Origin: Hyphomicrobiales bacterium
GTDB taxonomy: Bacteria; Pseudomonadota; Alphaproteobacteria; Rhizobiales; Beijerinckiaceae
Assembly: GCA_015655535.1 (NCBI GenBank)
Contig: JAATEW010000044.1
Span: forward strand, 1-6,396
Direction: 5' to 3'
DNA length: 6,396 nt
Positions within the stretch are counted from its first letter, which is position 1. Every line of letters begins with the position of its first letter. Made by a program: the position numbers and the translations under genes. This document shows, in pieces, positions 1 to 5,809 of this stretch. Under the pieces are notes generated by a model. The model worked only from the letters and a program-made list of their open reading frames with translations. It was not told where the DNA came from and ran no database searches.

Positions 1-640
1 CTAGAAGCCGCTCCACCGCTTTGGCCGAGAGGCCGAGAACGCGCCCCGCTTCAGCGCCGGACATGCCTTCATCGTAGACGAGCGTCATCGCGGCGCGCTG
101 GCGCGCTGGCAGATCCTTGAGGGCCATTGCCAGAGCCGCGTGACGTTCGTCGATCTCCATCTTTTCGTCGGCGCCTATCGCCGGATCGATCACATCGAAA
201 TCGTCAGGCAGCGCAGCGGGCTTCACCCGGCGGCGATGGTCGATGCAGAGATGGACCACGATCCGGTAGAGCCAGGTCGTGAACCGCGCGCGCCGCGGAT
301 CGAAATGGCCGGCCTGCGACCAAGCCTTCACCATCGCCTCTTGAACCAGATCCTCGGCGGTCGCCGCATCGAAAACGAGACGCGATGCGACGCGCAACGC
401 AAAGGGCCCATGCCGCTTCACGATTTCGTCGAAAGCCCGCCGGTCGCCGTCGGTTGCCCATTCGAGGAGTTCCGGATCATCCGCCTCGCCGTAGACACGC
501 GGTCTCAAAGCCCCGGGTCTGCCGTGAATCGTGGCACGGGACGCGACCAGGATCAGGACGGCAACCGTTGCCGGCCACACCATCGCCGCATGTCCAGACC
601 CCATGCACGCCATCCTTTCAATGCGCATCATATTTCGCAT
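1..640 (-). CDS. ECF-family RNA polymerase sigma factor, 3' end cut by window
   Basis: This is a sigma-70 family extracytoplasmic-function (ECF) sigma factor, which directs core RNA polymerase to a specific promoter set. The frame is open from ATG at 638-640 to the window edge: 213 codons, no stop reached. Region 2 spans about residues 55-140, with the core-binding and -10 helices recognisable (AEDLVQEAMVKAW near 95-107, then RFTTWLYRIVVHLCIDHRRR near 119-138). A linker follows, then region 4 from about 165, with LPARQRAAMTLVYDEGMSGAE and the helix-turn-helix GLSAKAVERLL at the edge. I chose ATG 640 because AGGAG lies 10 bases upstream and the preceding gene stops only 25 bases away. The in-frame stop upstream is at 680-682. 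This start leaves about 50 residues before region 2, including a hydrophobic run at about 18-33, which is unusual. ATG at 602-604 or TTG at 506-508 are alternatives. An anti-sigma gene may follow beyond the window. The family call is firm; the start and the regulon are not. Confidence 0.9.
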   Translation of the reverse strand, partial: MRNMMRIERMACMGSGHAAMVWPATVAVLILVASRATIHGRPGALRPRVYGEADDPELLEWATDGDRRAFDEIVKRHGPFALRVASRLVFDAATAEDLVQEAMVKAWSQAGHFDPRRARFTTWLYRIVVHLCIDHRRRVKPAALPDDFDVIDPAIGADEKMEIDERHAALAMALKDLPARQRAAMTLVYDEGMSGAEAGRVLGLSAKAVERLL

Positions 641-650
641 CTCAAGCCCG

Positions 651-655
651 CTCCT
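651..655 (-). promoter_or_regulatory. Shine-Dalgarno of the ECF sigma gene
   Basis: On the minus strand AGGAG stands 10 bases before ATG 638-640, inside the 25-base gap after the stop of the desaturase-family gene. It is the main support for the long form of the sigma factor, although the spacing is slightly long. A second, poorer signal (GAAAGG) precedes the ATG at 602-604. Confidence 0.55.
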
Positions 656-665
656 GGCTTCAAAT

Positions 666-1577
666 CTATCGTGTGCCGGTCAACAGAACTCGGTCGGGAA
701 TCACAGTGCTTGCGTCCGAACGTGCGATCGTAACCGGTGCCAAACTCGCCAAGCTTCCACCGGGGCGGCCGAAAAGCTGCTTGAACTTCTCGTTCCAAGT
801 CGGCGCATGATAGAAATCCCTGGCCATGGCAATCCACTCGTGGAACGCGAGCTTGAGCGGGTTGAGGCTGCCGATGGGCTGCACAAGCCCGTAATTGATC
901 GCGATCCGCGATTGCTCCTTGGCGAAGGTGCCGAACATACGGTCCCAGATAATCAGGATACCACCGTAATTGCGGTCGAGATATTCGCCGTTCGAAGCGT
1001 GATGGACGCGGTGATGCGACGGCGTGTTGAAGATCCATTCGAGCGGCCCAAGCTTGCCGATGACATCGGTATGCAGCCAGAACTGATAGAAGAGATTGAC
1101 CGCCAGCATGCCGGCGACCGCCACCGGATTGAACCCGATCAGATAGAGCGGCATGAAGAACAGCCAGCCGCCTGACACAAGATCCGTCGCGCCAAGTCGA
1201 AAGGCGCTGGCAAAATGCAGACGCTCCGGCGTGTGATGGACGACATGCGTCGCCCACATCCAACGGATCGTGTGATCGCAGCGATGCATCCAATAATAGG
1301 CGAATTCCACGGCGAGAAAGAGCAGGATCACGCCCCAGGCCGTATCGAGCGGAATGGTGAGCGGTCGAAGCGACCAGACGAACAGAGCCAAGCCGCCGAT
1401 GAGGGCCACCGTGAGGAAGCGGGCCGGGAGCCGCAGAGCATAGACGCCAAGGCTCGCAGCCATTTCCTTCCACGGATAGGCCTCTTTCCTGAGAAGGAGA
1501 TACCAGGCGATCTCGAAGATGATCCCAACGGCGATATAGGGGAAAAACCGTAGAACGAGGACATGATAGGGATACAT
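666..1577 (-). CDS. Fatty acid hydroxylase/sterol desaturase family membrane di-iron protein
   Basis: The 303-residue product is an integral membrane non-haem di-iron oxygenase of the fatty acid hydroxylase/sterol desaturase superfamily. The histidine clusters are complete: H98xxxH102 (HRCDH), H111xxHH115 (HVVHH), H169 in WLHTD, and H188HxxHH193 (HHRVHH). The arrangement EFAYYWMHR followed by MWATHVVHH resembles the alkylglycerol monooxygenase branch more than plain sterol C-5 desaturases, judged from memory. Hydrophobic segments lie near residues 7-29, 52-70, 82-97 and 138-168, so it should sit in the cytoplasmic membrane with the metal site facing the cytoplasm. The last 35 residues fall outside the conserved core. 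I chose ATG 1577 because GGAG stands 6 bases upstream. The frame extends to an ATG at 1652, but the extra 25 residues look unlike family N-termini. It probably hydroxylates or desaturates a lipid; the substrate cannot be told. It is the likely operon partner of the sigma gene downstream. Confidence 0.88.
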   Translation of the reverse strand: MYPYHVLVLRFFPYIAVGIIFEIAWYLLLRKEAYPWKEMAASLGVYALRLPARFLTVALIGGLALFVWSLRPLTIPLDTAWGVILLFLAVEFAYYWMHRCDHTIRWMWATHVVHHTPERLHFASAFRLGATDLVSGGWLFFMPLYLIGFNPVAVAGMLAVNLFYQFWLHTDVIGKLGPLEWIFNTPSHHRVHHASNGEYLDRNYGGILIIWDRMFGTFAKEQSRIAINYGLVQPIGSLNPLKLAFHEWIAMARDFYHAPTWNEKFKQLFGRPGGSLASLAPVTIARSDASTVIPDRVLLTGTR

Positions 1578-1583
1578 GACGGT

Positions 1584-1587
1584 CTCC
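1584..1587 (-). promoter_or_regulatory. Shine-Dalgarno setting the desaturase-family start
   Basis: GGAG on the minus strand, 6 bases before ATG 1575-1577, favours the 303-residue form over the longer 328-residue reading from 1652. Two of its bases (1586-1587) belong to a 9-base inverted-repeat arm described separately. Confidence 0.6.
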
Positions 1588-1663
1588 GGCCAAGGGCATG
1601 GAACGAACACATTCCTCCCTGTTACGGATGAATGCGCCCTACCCCCCGACATAGCTTGGCCGG
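1586..1663. repeat. 9-base perfect inverted repeat in the leader of the desaturase-family gene
   Basis: On the plus strand CCGGCCAAG (1586-1594) and CTTGGCCGG (1655-1663) are perfect reverse complements, separated by 60 bases. Both arms lie in the 92-base gap between the propeller stop (1670) and the desaturase-family start (1577). One arm includes two bases of that gene's Shine-Dalgarno. In the mRNA the arms could pair and cover the ribosome-binding site. There is no T-run, so it is not a standard terminator. It could be chance in GC-rich DNA. Confidence 0.5.
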
Positions 1664-1669
1664 CGGACC

Positions 1670-2563
1670 CTATTTCCCCGGTTTCACGTCGATCGCGACG
1701 AGCTTCGCCTCCTGCATATGGCCCTCATAAAGCGCATGACGGCCGCCATTGGTGACCACATAAAGCGTGTCCGCATCGTCCCCGGTACGACCGAAAGCGG
1801 CGGCCGTGGCGCCGACAAGCGCCTGCTCCGGGCCGCCAATCGTCGTCCGCTTTCCATCCTGGGTGAGCCGCACGACGGAATTCATCCTGTGCGTCGCCAG
1901 ATAAAGCGTGCCTTCCGGATCGATAGCGAAATCATCGGCCCGCAGATGCTCGGCCAAAACCCGCATCGGACCCGCCTCGCCCGCGGCCGAGAGGCCGATC
2001 TCGAAGAGCTTATTTCGGTCGCTGACCGAGATGATAGCGCGATCGTTCCAGACCTTGATTCCGTTCGCGCCCGCCGTCCGCGTGCCGGATACGGGCTTCA
2101 ATTGATCCTCGATCAGCCAGACGCGCGTTTGCGGCTCCAGCATATTCACCCAATGGATGCGGCCGGTGAAGGATTCAGCAACCAGGAGCCCGCTGCCATC
2201 GGGCGTGACGCACATACCGTTCAAAAGCTCGGCGTCCTCTATACCGCACCAGAGCGCGAGTTCGCCGTCTTTCGACACGCGCCAGATCATGCCCGGCGGT
2301 TGATGCGGGACGCCCGCCGCGACCCAAAGGTTTTTGAACGCATCATAGGCAAGGCCCGCGATCGGCACCGGCAATTTCGCTAACCGCCGCTGTTTCCAAT
2401 CCGATCGGTCGATTTCCTCGATCTCGCCTTCGGACTGGATCGAGACGGCGATCATGCCGTCATTGCGGATCGCGATATTTTCAAGCGAGGTGCCCGGCGC
2501 CCAAGTGGCCAAAACGCGGCTCGGCAAGGGCTCGAAAGCGCCGCCGTCATGATCGATGTCCAT
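1670..2563 (-). CDS. SMP-30/gluconolactonase/LRE-like beta-propeller protein
   Basis: The 297-residue product looks like a six-bladed beta-propeller of the SMP-30/gluconolactonase/LRE-like group, whose characterised members are metal-dependent lactonases. Blade-like repeats can be seen: SLENIAIRNDG (26-36), PIAGLAYDAFKNLWVAAG (67-84), LLNGMCVTPDGSGLLVAE (113-130), GANGIKVWNDRAIISVS (165-181), ADDFAIDPEGTLYLAT (209-224) and a final blade near 248-272. By analogy with SMP-30 (one Glu, one or two Asn, one Asp), E28, N115, N167 and D211 are plausible metal ligands. This assignment is mine and not aligned. There is no signal peptide or membrane segment, so it should be cytoplasmic. AGAAGGA lies 6 bases before the ATG. 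The gene follows bioA on the same strand after 67 bases and precedes the desaturase-family gene by 92. The substrate is unknown, and a non-enzymatic propeller is possible. Confidence 0.8.
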   Translation of the reverse strand: MDIDHDGGAFEPLPSRVLATWAPGTSLENIAIRNDGMIAVSIQSEGEIEEIDRSDWKQRRLAKLPVPIAGLAYDAFKNLWVAAGVPHQPPGMIWRVSKDGELALWCGIEDAELLNGMCVTPDGSGLLVAESFTGRIHWVNMLEPQTRVWLIEDQLKPVSGTRTAGANGIKVWNDRAIISVSDRNKLFEIGLSAAGEAGPMRVLAEHLRADDFAIDPEGTLYLATHRMNSVVRLTQDGKRTTIGGPEQALVGATAAAFGRTGDDADTLYVVTNGGRHALYEGHMQEAKLVAIDVKPGK

Positions 2564-2569
2564 CCGTAA

Positions 2570-2586
2570 TCCTTCTGATAAATATA
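2570..2586 (-). promoter_or_regulatory. Shine-Dalgarno and possible -10 of the propeller gene
   Basis: Minus-strand AGAAGGA (2570-2576) stands 6 bases before the ATG at 2561-2563 and is a good ribosome-binding site. Just upstream, TATATT at 2581-2586 resembles a -10 hexamer in a locally A/T-rich stretch. I see no matching -35 box at 16-18 bases, so a separate promoter is only possible. Confidence 0.4.
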
Positions 2587-2594
2587 AGTAAGAT

Positions 2595-2616
2595 CAACGG
2601 CCTACAGCGCCGATTG
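2595..2616. other. Small hairpin between bioA and the propeller gene
   Basis: Plus-strand CAACGGC and GCCG-a-TTG pair over seven base pairs with one bulged base and a 7-base loop. It lies 16 bases past the bioA stop, but no T-run follows on either strand, so an intrinsic terminator is doubtful. It might mark the bioA mRNA 3' end or be chance. Confidence 0.25.
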
Positions 2617-2631
2617 TTCCGGATTTAATTT

Positions 2632-3894
2632 TCAGCCGACAATCTTCACGACCGTTTTCGTCAGCAATTTCAGTTCCTCAGCCTGAATCGTGAAAGCGGG
2701 TGTCAAATAGATGACGCGCCCAAAAGGCCGCACGAAGACGCCCGCCTCGATAAAGCGGCGCTTCAGCGCGTCGAGATCGGCGATTTTCTCCATCTCGACC
2801 ACGCCGATCGCGCCTTTGACGCGCACACCCCGCACGCCCGGCCTGGCGCGGCAGGGCTCCAGGCCTTGCGTCAAGCTTTGCGAGATCGCCGCCACTTGTT
2901 TCAGGCGCGGTTCGCGCTCGAAGAGATCGAGCGAGGCATTGGCGGCGGCGCAAGCGAGCGCATTGGCCATGAAGGTCGGCCCATGCATCAAGGCACGCGC
3001 CGGATCGTCGGATAAAAAGGCCTCGAAGAGTTTTGTCCGCGTGATGGTGGCGGCGAGCGCCATCGTGCCGCCGGTCAAAGCCTTCGACAGTGTGATAATG
3101 TCGGGAACGACACCTGCTTCTTCGCACGCAAACATCGATCCCGTGCGGCCGAAGCCCGTAAAAATCTCATCGAAGATCAGCAGAAGATCATATTTATCGG
3201 CGAGCGCCCGCAGGCGGCGCAAAACTTCCGCGTCATGAAAGATCATGCCGCCCGCGCCCTGCGCCAAGGGCTCGACGATAATCGCGGCGAGCTGATCCGC
3301 GTGGCGCGCAACCAAAGCCTCCACCACCGCCAGTTTTTCCTCATCCTCCGGCAGATCGGCGATGATCTGTTCCGGCAGCACGCCCTTGAAATGCGCGTGC
3401 ATACCTTCGTCGGGATCGCAGACCGCCATGGTCGCGAATGTGTCGCCATGATAGGCGCCCTTGAAGGCAAGACATTTAGTGCGGCCCTTCACACCCTTGT
3501 TCAACCAATATTGAACGGCCATCTTGATCGCGACTTCGACCGCGACCGAGCCGCTGTCCGAGAAAAACACATGGGTGAGATCGCCGCGGAGAAGCGCGGC
3601 AAGCCGCCGCGCGAGATCGGCCGCCGGCTGATGCACGAGTCCGCCGAACATCACATGCGGCATCGCCTCAAGCTGAGCCGCGACGGCAGCACGGATCGCT
3701 GGATGATTATAGCCATGACAGGCCGTCCACCAGCTCGCGATACCGTCCACCAGCACGCGGCCATCGGCCAGATAAATACGCGAGCCTTCGGTGCGCGCGA
3801 CCGCCAACGGCGGCTGCGCGGTCTTCATCTGCGTATAGGGCAGCCAGAGATGCGGCAGGCCTTGCCACAGCCAATCCGGCGGGTCTTTGCTCAT
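2632..3894 (-). CDS. bioA: Adenosylmethionine-8-amino-7-oxononanoate aminotransferase
   Basis: BioA is the PLP-dependent class III aminotransferase that converts KAPA (8-amino-7-oxononanoate) to DAPA (7,8-diaminononanoate), using S-adenosylmethionine as amino donor, in the cytosol. The 420 residues match the usual length. Landmarks in order: LWLPYTQM near 16-23, SWWTACHGYNHP (54-65) with the substrate-site tryptophans, the cofactor loop SDSGSVAVEVAIKMA (112-126), GAYHGDT (146-152), FDEIFTGFGRTG (241-252) with PLP-binding D242, LSKALTGG with Schiff-base K271, HGPTFMANALA (304-314) and VRPFGRVIYLTPA (388-400) with the carboxylate-binding arginine. These agree with E. coli BioA (D245, K274, R391). 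No catalytic residue appears missing. It is transcribed divergently from bioFD across a short gap, which suggests shared control. No strong Shine-Dalgarno precedes ATG 3892-3894, so the start is slightly uncertain. Confidence 0.97.
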   Translation of the reverse strand: MSKDPPDWLWQGLPHLWLPYTQMKTAQPPLAVARTEGSRIYLADGRVLVDGIASWWTACHGYNHPAIRAAVAAQLEAMPHVMFGGLVHQPAADLARRLAALLRGDLTHVFFSDSGSVAVEVAIKMAVQYWLNKGVKGRTKCLAFKGAYHGDTFATMAVCDPDEGMHAHFKGVLPEQIIADLPEDEEKLAVVEALVARHADQLAAIIVEPLAQGAGGMIFHDAEVLRRLRALADKYDLLLIFDEIFTGFGRTGSMFACEEAGVVPDIITLSKALTGGTMALAATITRTKLFEAFLSDDPARALMHGPTFMANALACAAANASLDLFEREPRLKQVAAISQSLTQGLEPCRARPGVRGVRVKGAIGVVEMEKIADLDALKRRFIEAGVFVRPFGRVIYLTPAFTIQAEELKLLTKTVVKIVG

Positions 3895-3971
3895 CGGAAC
3901 GAAAATACCCCAAGTTGCGGGAGGTGGGGCAGAAGCGCTACACCCGCAAAGACCATAACGAAAGCCTCGCC
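3895..3971. promoter_or_regulatory. Divergent bioA / bioFD control region
   Basis: These 77 bases separate the bioA start (minus) from the chosen bioF start (plus) and should hold both promoters. A dyad TTGCGGG (3915-3921) / CCCGCAA (3943-3949) with a 21-base spacer lies centrally, with a shorter CCCCA (3908-3912) / TGGGG (3925-3929) pair beside it. I do not see the BioR operator TTATMKATAA, or a clear -35/-10 pair in either direction. TATTTT just before bioA and CATAAC at 3954-3959 are weak -10 candidates. The control-region role is inferred from gene orientation. If bioF starts at TTG 3915, the gap shrinks to 20 bases. Confidence 0.5.
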
Positions 3972-5144
3972 GTGCAAAGCCTCAATCAATTCGCCTTGGA
4001 CAAGCTCGCGCAATTGGAACGCGTGTCACTGCGCCGCGTGCTCGCCGAGAGCGCCCGCGACGGGCTTTACGTGGAGCGTGACGGGCGCAAGCTCCTGTCC
4101 TTTTCCTGCAACGATTACCTCAATCTGTCGCATCACCCGGCGGTAAAGGCGGCGGCCCAGGAAGCGATCACGCGTTACGGCACGGGCGCCGGGGCCTCGC
4201 GCCTCGTCACCGGCAATCATCCGCTGCTCATCGAGCTTGAAGAAAAACTGGCACGGCTCAAAGGCACGGAAGCTGCCTGCGTCTTCGGCTCCGGCTATCT
4301 CGCCAATTTGGGCGTGATCGCCACGCTGGTCGGCAAAGAGGATCTGATCCTCATCGACCGCTTGTCGCATGCCTGCATCCATGCCGGCGCGCAATTGTCA
4401 GGCGCGGCCACGCTCGTCTTCGATCATAATGACATGGATCATGTTACCTCTCTGCTGAAAGCCAATCGCGGCGCCTATCCGCATGCGCTTTTGATCACCG
4501 AAGGCGTCTTCTCCATGGATGGTGACCGCGCGCCTTTGAAGGCGCTTTCGGCGCTCTGCAAGGCGCATAATTCCTGGTTCATGATCGACGATGCTCATGG
4601 GCTCGGCGTCATCGGCGATGGCCGCGGCTCGGCCGCCGAGGCCGGCTGCGCGGCGGATATTCCGCTGCAAATGGGTACCTTATCGAAGGCGGCGGGGAGT
4701 TATGGCGGCTATCTTTGCGCCTCGAAGCCCATCATCGATCTCATGAAGACGCGTGCGCGGACTCTCATCTATTCGACCGGCCTCGCGCCCGCGAGCGCCG
4801 CCGCCGCCATCGCCGCGCTCGATATTTTCGAGCGGGAGCCTGAACTGACCCGCATGCCGCTTTTAAAGGCGCAAAGCTTCACGCAGCGCCTCGGCCTGCC
4901 GCTTGCGCAAAGCCCCATCGTACCGCTCATCATCGGCGAACCAGAGGCGGCACTCGAAGCCTCGCATCTGCTCGCAGAGGAAGGCTTCCTCGTCACCGCG
5001 ATCCGTCCGCCGACCGTGCCGCAAGGCACCGCGCGCCTGCGCATCGCCTTTTCGGCGGCCCATCCCGATGCTGAAATAGAACGGCTTGCCGGCGTCATCA
5101 GCACACGCCTTGGATTGTCACACCTATGCCCGGCGTCTTCATAA
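3972..5144 (+). CDS. bioF: 8-amino-7-oxononanoate synthase (KAPA synthase)
   Basis: BioF is the cytosolic PLP-dependent alpha-oxoamine synthase that condenses a pimeloyl thioester with L-alanine, releasing CO2 and giving KAPA. From GTG 3972 the protein has 390 residues (E. coli BioF has 384). Landmarks in that numbering: SFSCNDYLNLSHHP (43-56), GTGAGASRLVTGNHPL (70-85), FGSGYLANLG (105-114), DRLSHACIHAG (129-139) with H133 stacking on PLP, TEGVFSMDGD (176-185), DDAHGLGVIG (206-215) and TLSKAAGSYGGY with Schiff-base K239. The C-terminal domain ends with IRPPTVPQGTARLRIAFSAAH. I chose GTG 3972 because MQSLNQFALDKLAQLE fits BioF N-termini and GAAAG lies 7 bases upstream. The frame stays open back to TTG 3915, which would add 19 basic residues unlike the family. 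The 3' end overlaps bioD by 19 bases, indicating one transcript and coupled translation. Confidence 0.96.
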   Translation: MQSLNQFALDKLAQLERVSLRRVLAESARDGLYVERDGRKLLSFSCNDYLNLSHHPAVKAAAQEAITRYGTGAGASRLVTGNHPLLIELEEKLARLKGTEAACVFGSGYLANLGVIATLVGKEDLILIDRLSHACIHAGAQLSGAATLVFDHNDMDHVTSLLKANRGAYPHALLITEGVFSMDGDRAPLKALSALCKAHNSWFMIDDAHGLGVIGDGRGSAAEAGCAADIPLQMGTLSKAAGSYGGYLCASKPIIDLMKTRARTLIYSTGLAPASAAAAIAALDIFEREPELTRMPLLKAQSFTQRLGLPLAQSPIVPLIIGEPEAALEASHLLAEEGFLVTAIRPPTVPQGTARLRIAFSAAHPDAEIERLAGVISTRLGLSHLCPASS

Positions 5145-5809
5145 CGGCGACAGGCACCGATGCCGGCAAGACCTTCGTCGCGGCAGGTCTGATCCGTGCG
5201 CTGCGTGCGGAGGGCCGCAAGGTCTCGGCCTTGAAACCGATCGTCAGCGGTTTCGACGAGATGAACCCTCAAGGCAGCGACCCCGCCCTCCTGCTCGAAG
5301 CGCTCGGACGCGACGTGACTTTAGCCGAACTCGAAGCGATCTCGCCTTGGCGGTTCAAGGCGCCGCTCTCGCCCGATATGGCCGCACGGCAAGAAGGCCA
5401 ATCGATCGATTTTGAGAAAGTCGCGGGTTTTTGCCAGGCGGCCATTGCTGCGAACGACGGTCTCGTGCTGATCGAAGGCGTCGGCGGCATTATGGTGCCG
5501 CTCGACGCGCGCTTCACCGTGCTCGATCTGATGCAGCGCCTTGCTTTGCCTGTCATTCTCGTGGCTGGCACCTATCTTGGAGCCATGAGCCATTGCCTTT
5601 CGGCGCTGGAAGCGCTCAAGACGCGCAATCTTTTGCCGCGCCTGATCGTGATCAATGAATCGCAAGGCGCGACGGTCACGATGGACGACACGCTCGAAAC
5701 CCTATCGCATTTTTGCGGCAGCGTGCCTTTGATTGCGCTTGCGCATCAAAAACCGGGAGAGCTTTCAGACAAGCCCTTTAAGGACCTCGTCAAGGCGCTG
5801 GGCATCTGA
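5126..5809 (+). CDS. bioD: ATP-dependent dethiobiotin synthetase
   Basis: BioD carboxylates DAPA with CO2 and ATP to close the ureido ring, giving dethiobiotin, the step before BioB. The 227 residues match the usual length. The P-loop region is TATGTDAGKT (7-16), with K15 and T16 at the E. coli positions, although the first glycine of the E. coli GTDTEVGKT loop corresponds to A8 here. Other sites: LKPIVSG with K37 and S41, SDP with D52 (Mg and DAPA region), APLSPDMAAR (79-88) as the substrate loop, IEGVGGIMVPL (116-126) with Mg ligand E117, and VAGTYLGAMSH (146-156). NESQG at 177-181 probably corresponds to the adenine-recognition loop. The start ATG lies 19 bases before the bioF stop and has only a weak Shine-Dalgarno, so translation is probably coupled to bioF. 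The stop shares one base with the next start. Confidence 0.96.
   Translation: MPGVFITATGTDAGKTFVAAGLIRALRAEGRKVSALKPIVSGFDEMNPQGSDPALLLEALGRDVTLAELEAISPWRFKAPLSPDMAARQEGQSIDFEKVAGFCQAAIAANDGLVLIEGVGGIMVPLDARFTVLDLMQRLALPVILVAGTYLGAMSHCLSALEALKTRNLLPRLIVINESQGATVTMDDTLETLSHFCGSVPLIALAHQKPGELSDKPFKDLVKALGI

Noticed and set aside
140..1175. Several overlapping plus-strand frames of 141-214 codons
   Set aside because: They are antisense to the sigma and desaturase-family genes, which have clear protein-family motifs on the other strand.
628..1599. A 323-codon open frame on the minus strand
   Set aside because: It overlaps the desaturase-family gene in another frame. Its translation is rich in Arg, Ser and Pro with no domain, while the other frame carries all the histidine motifs.
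1578..1652. N-terminal extension of the desaturase-family protein from ATG 1652
   Set aside because: No good Shine-Dalgarno precedes 1652, the added 25 residues are not family-like, and GGAG sits well placed before ATG 1577.
1718..2383. A 221-codon plus-strand open frame
   Set aside because: It lies antisense to the beta-propeller gene, shows no domain and has no ribosome-binding site.
2580..2592. A/T-rich TAAATATAAG considered as a BioR box after bioA
   Set aside because: It does not fit the TTATMKATAA palindrome on either strand and lies before the propeller gene, not a bio promoter.
2595..2616. Hairpin considered as a rho-independent terminator of bioA
   Set aside because: The stem is short with a bulge and no T-run follows on either strand, so I list it only as a small hairpin.
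3235..4146. A 303-codon plus-strand open frame
   Set aside because: It runs antisense to bioA and then across the divergent gap into bioF. The composition is Arg/His-rich with no recognisable motif; it is a by-product of GC-rich codon bias.
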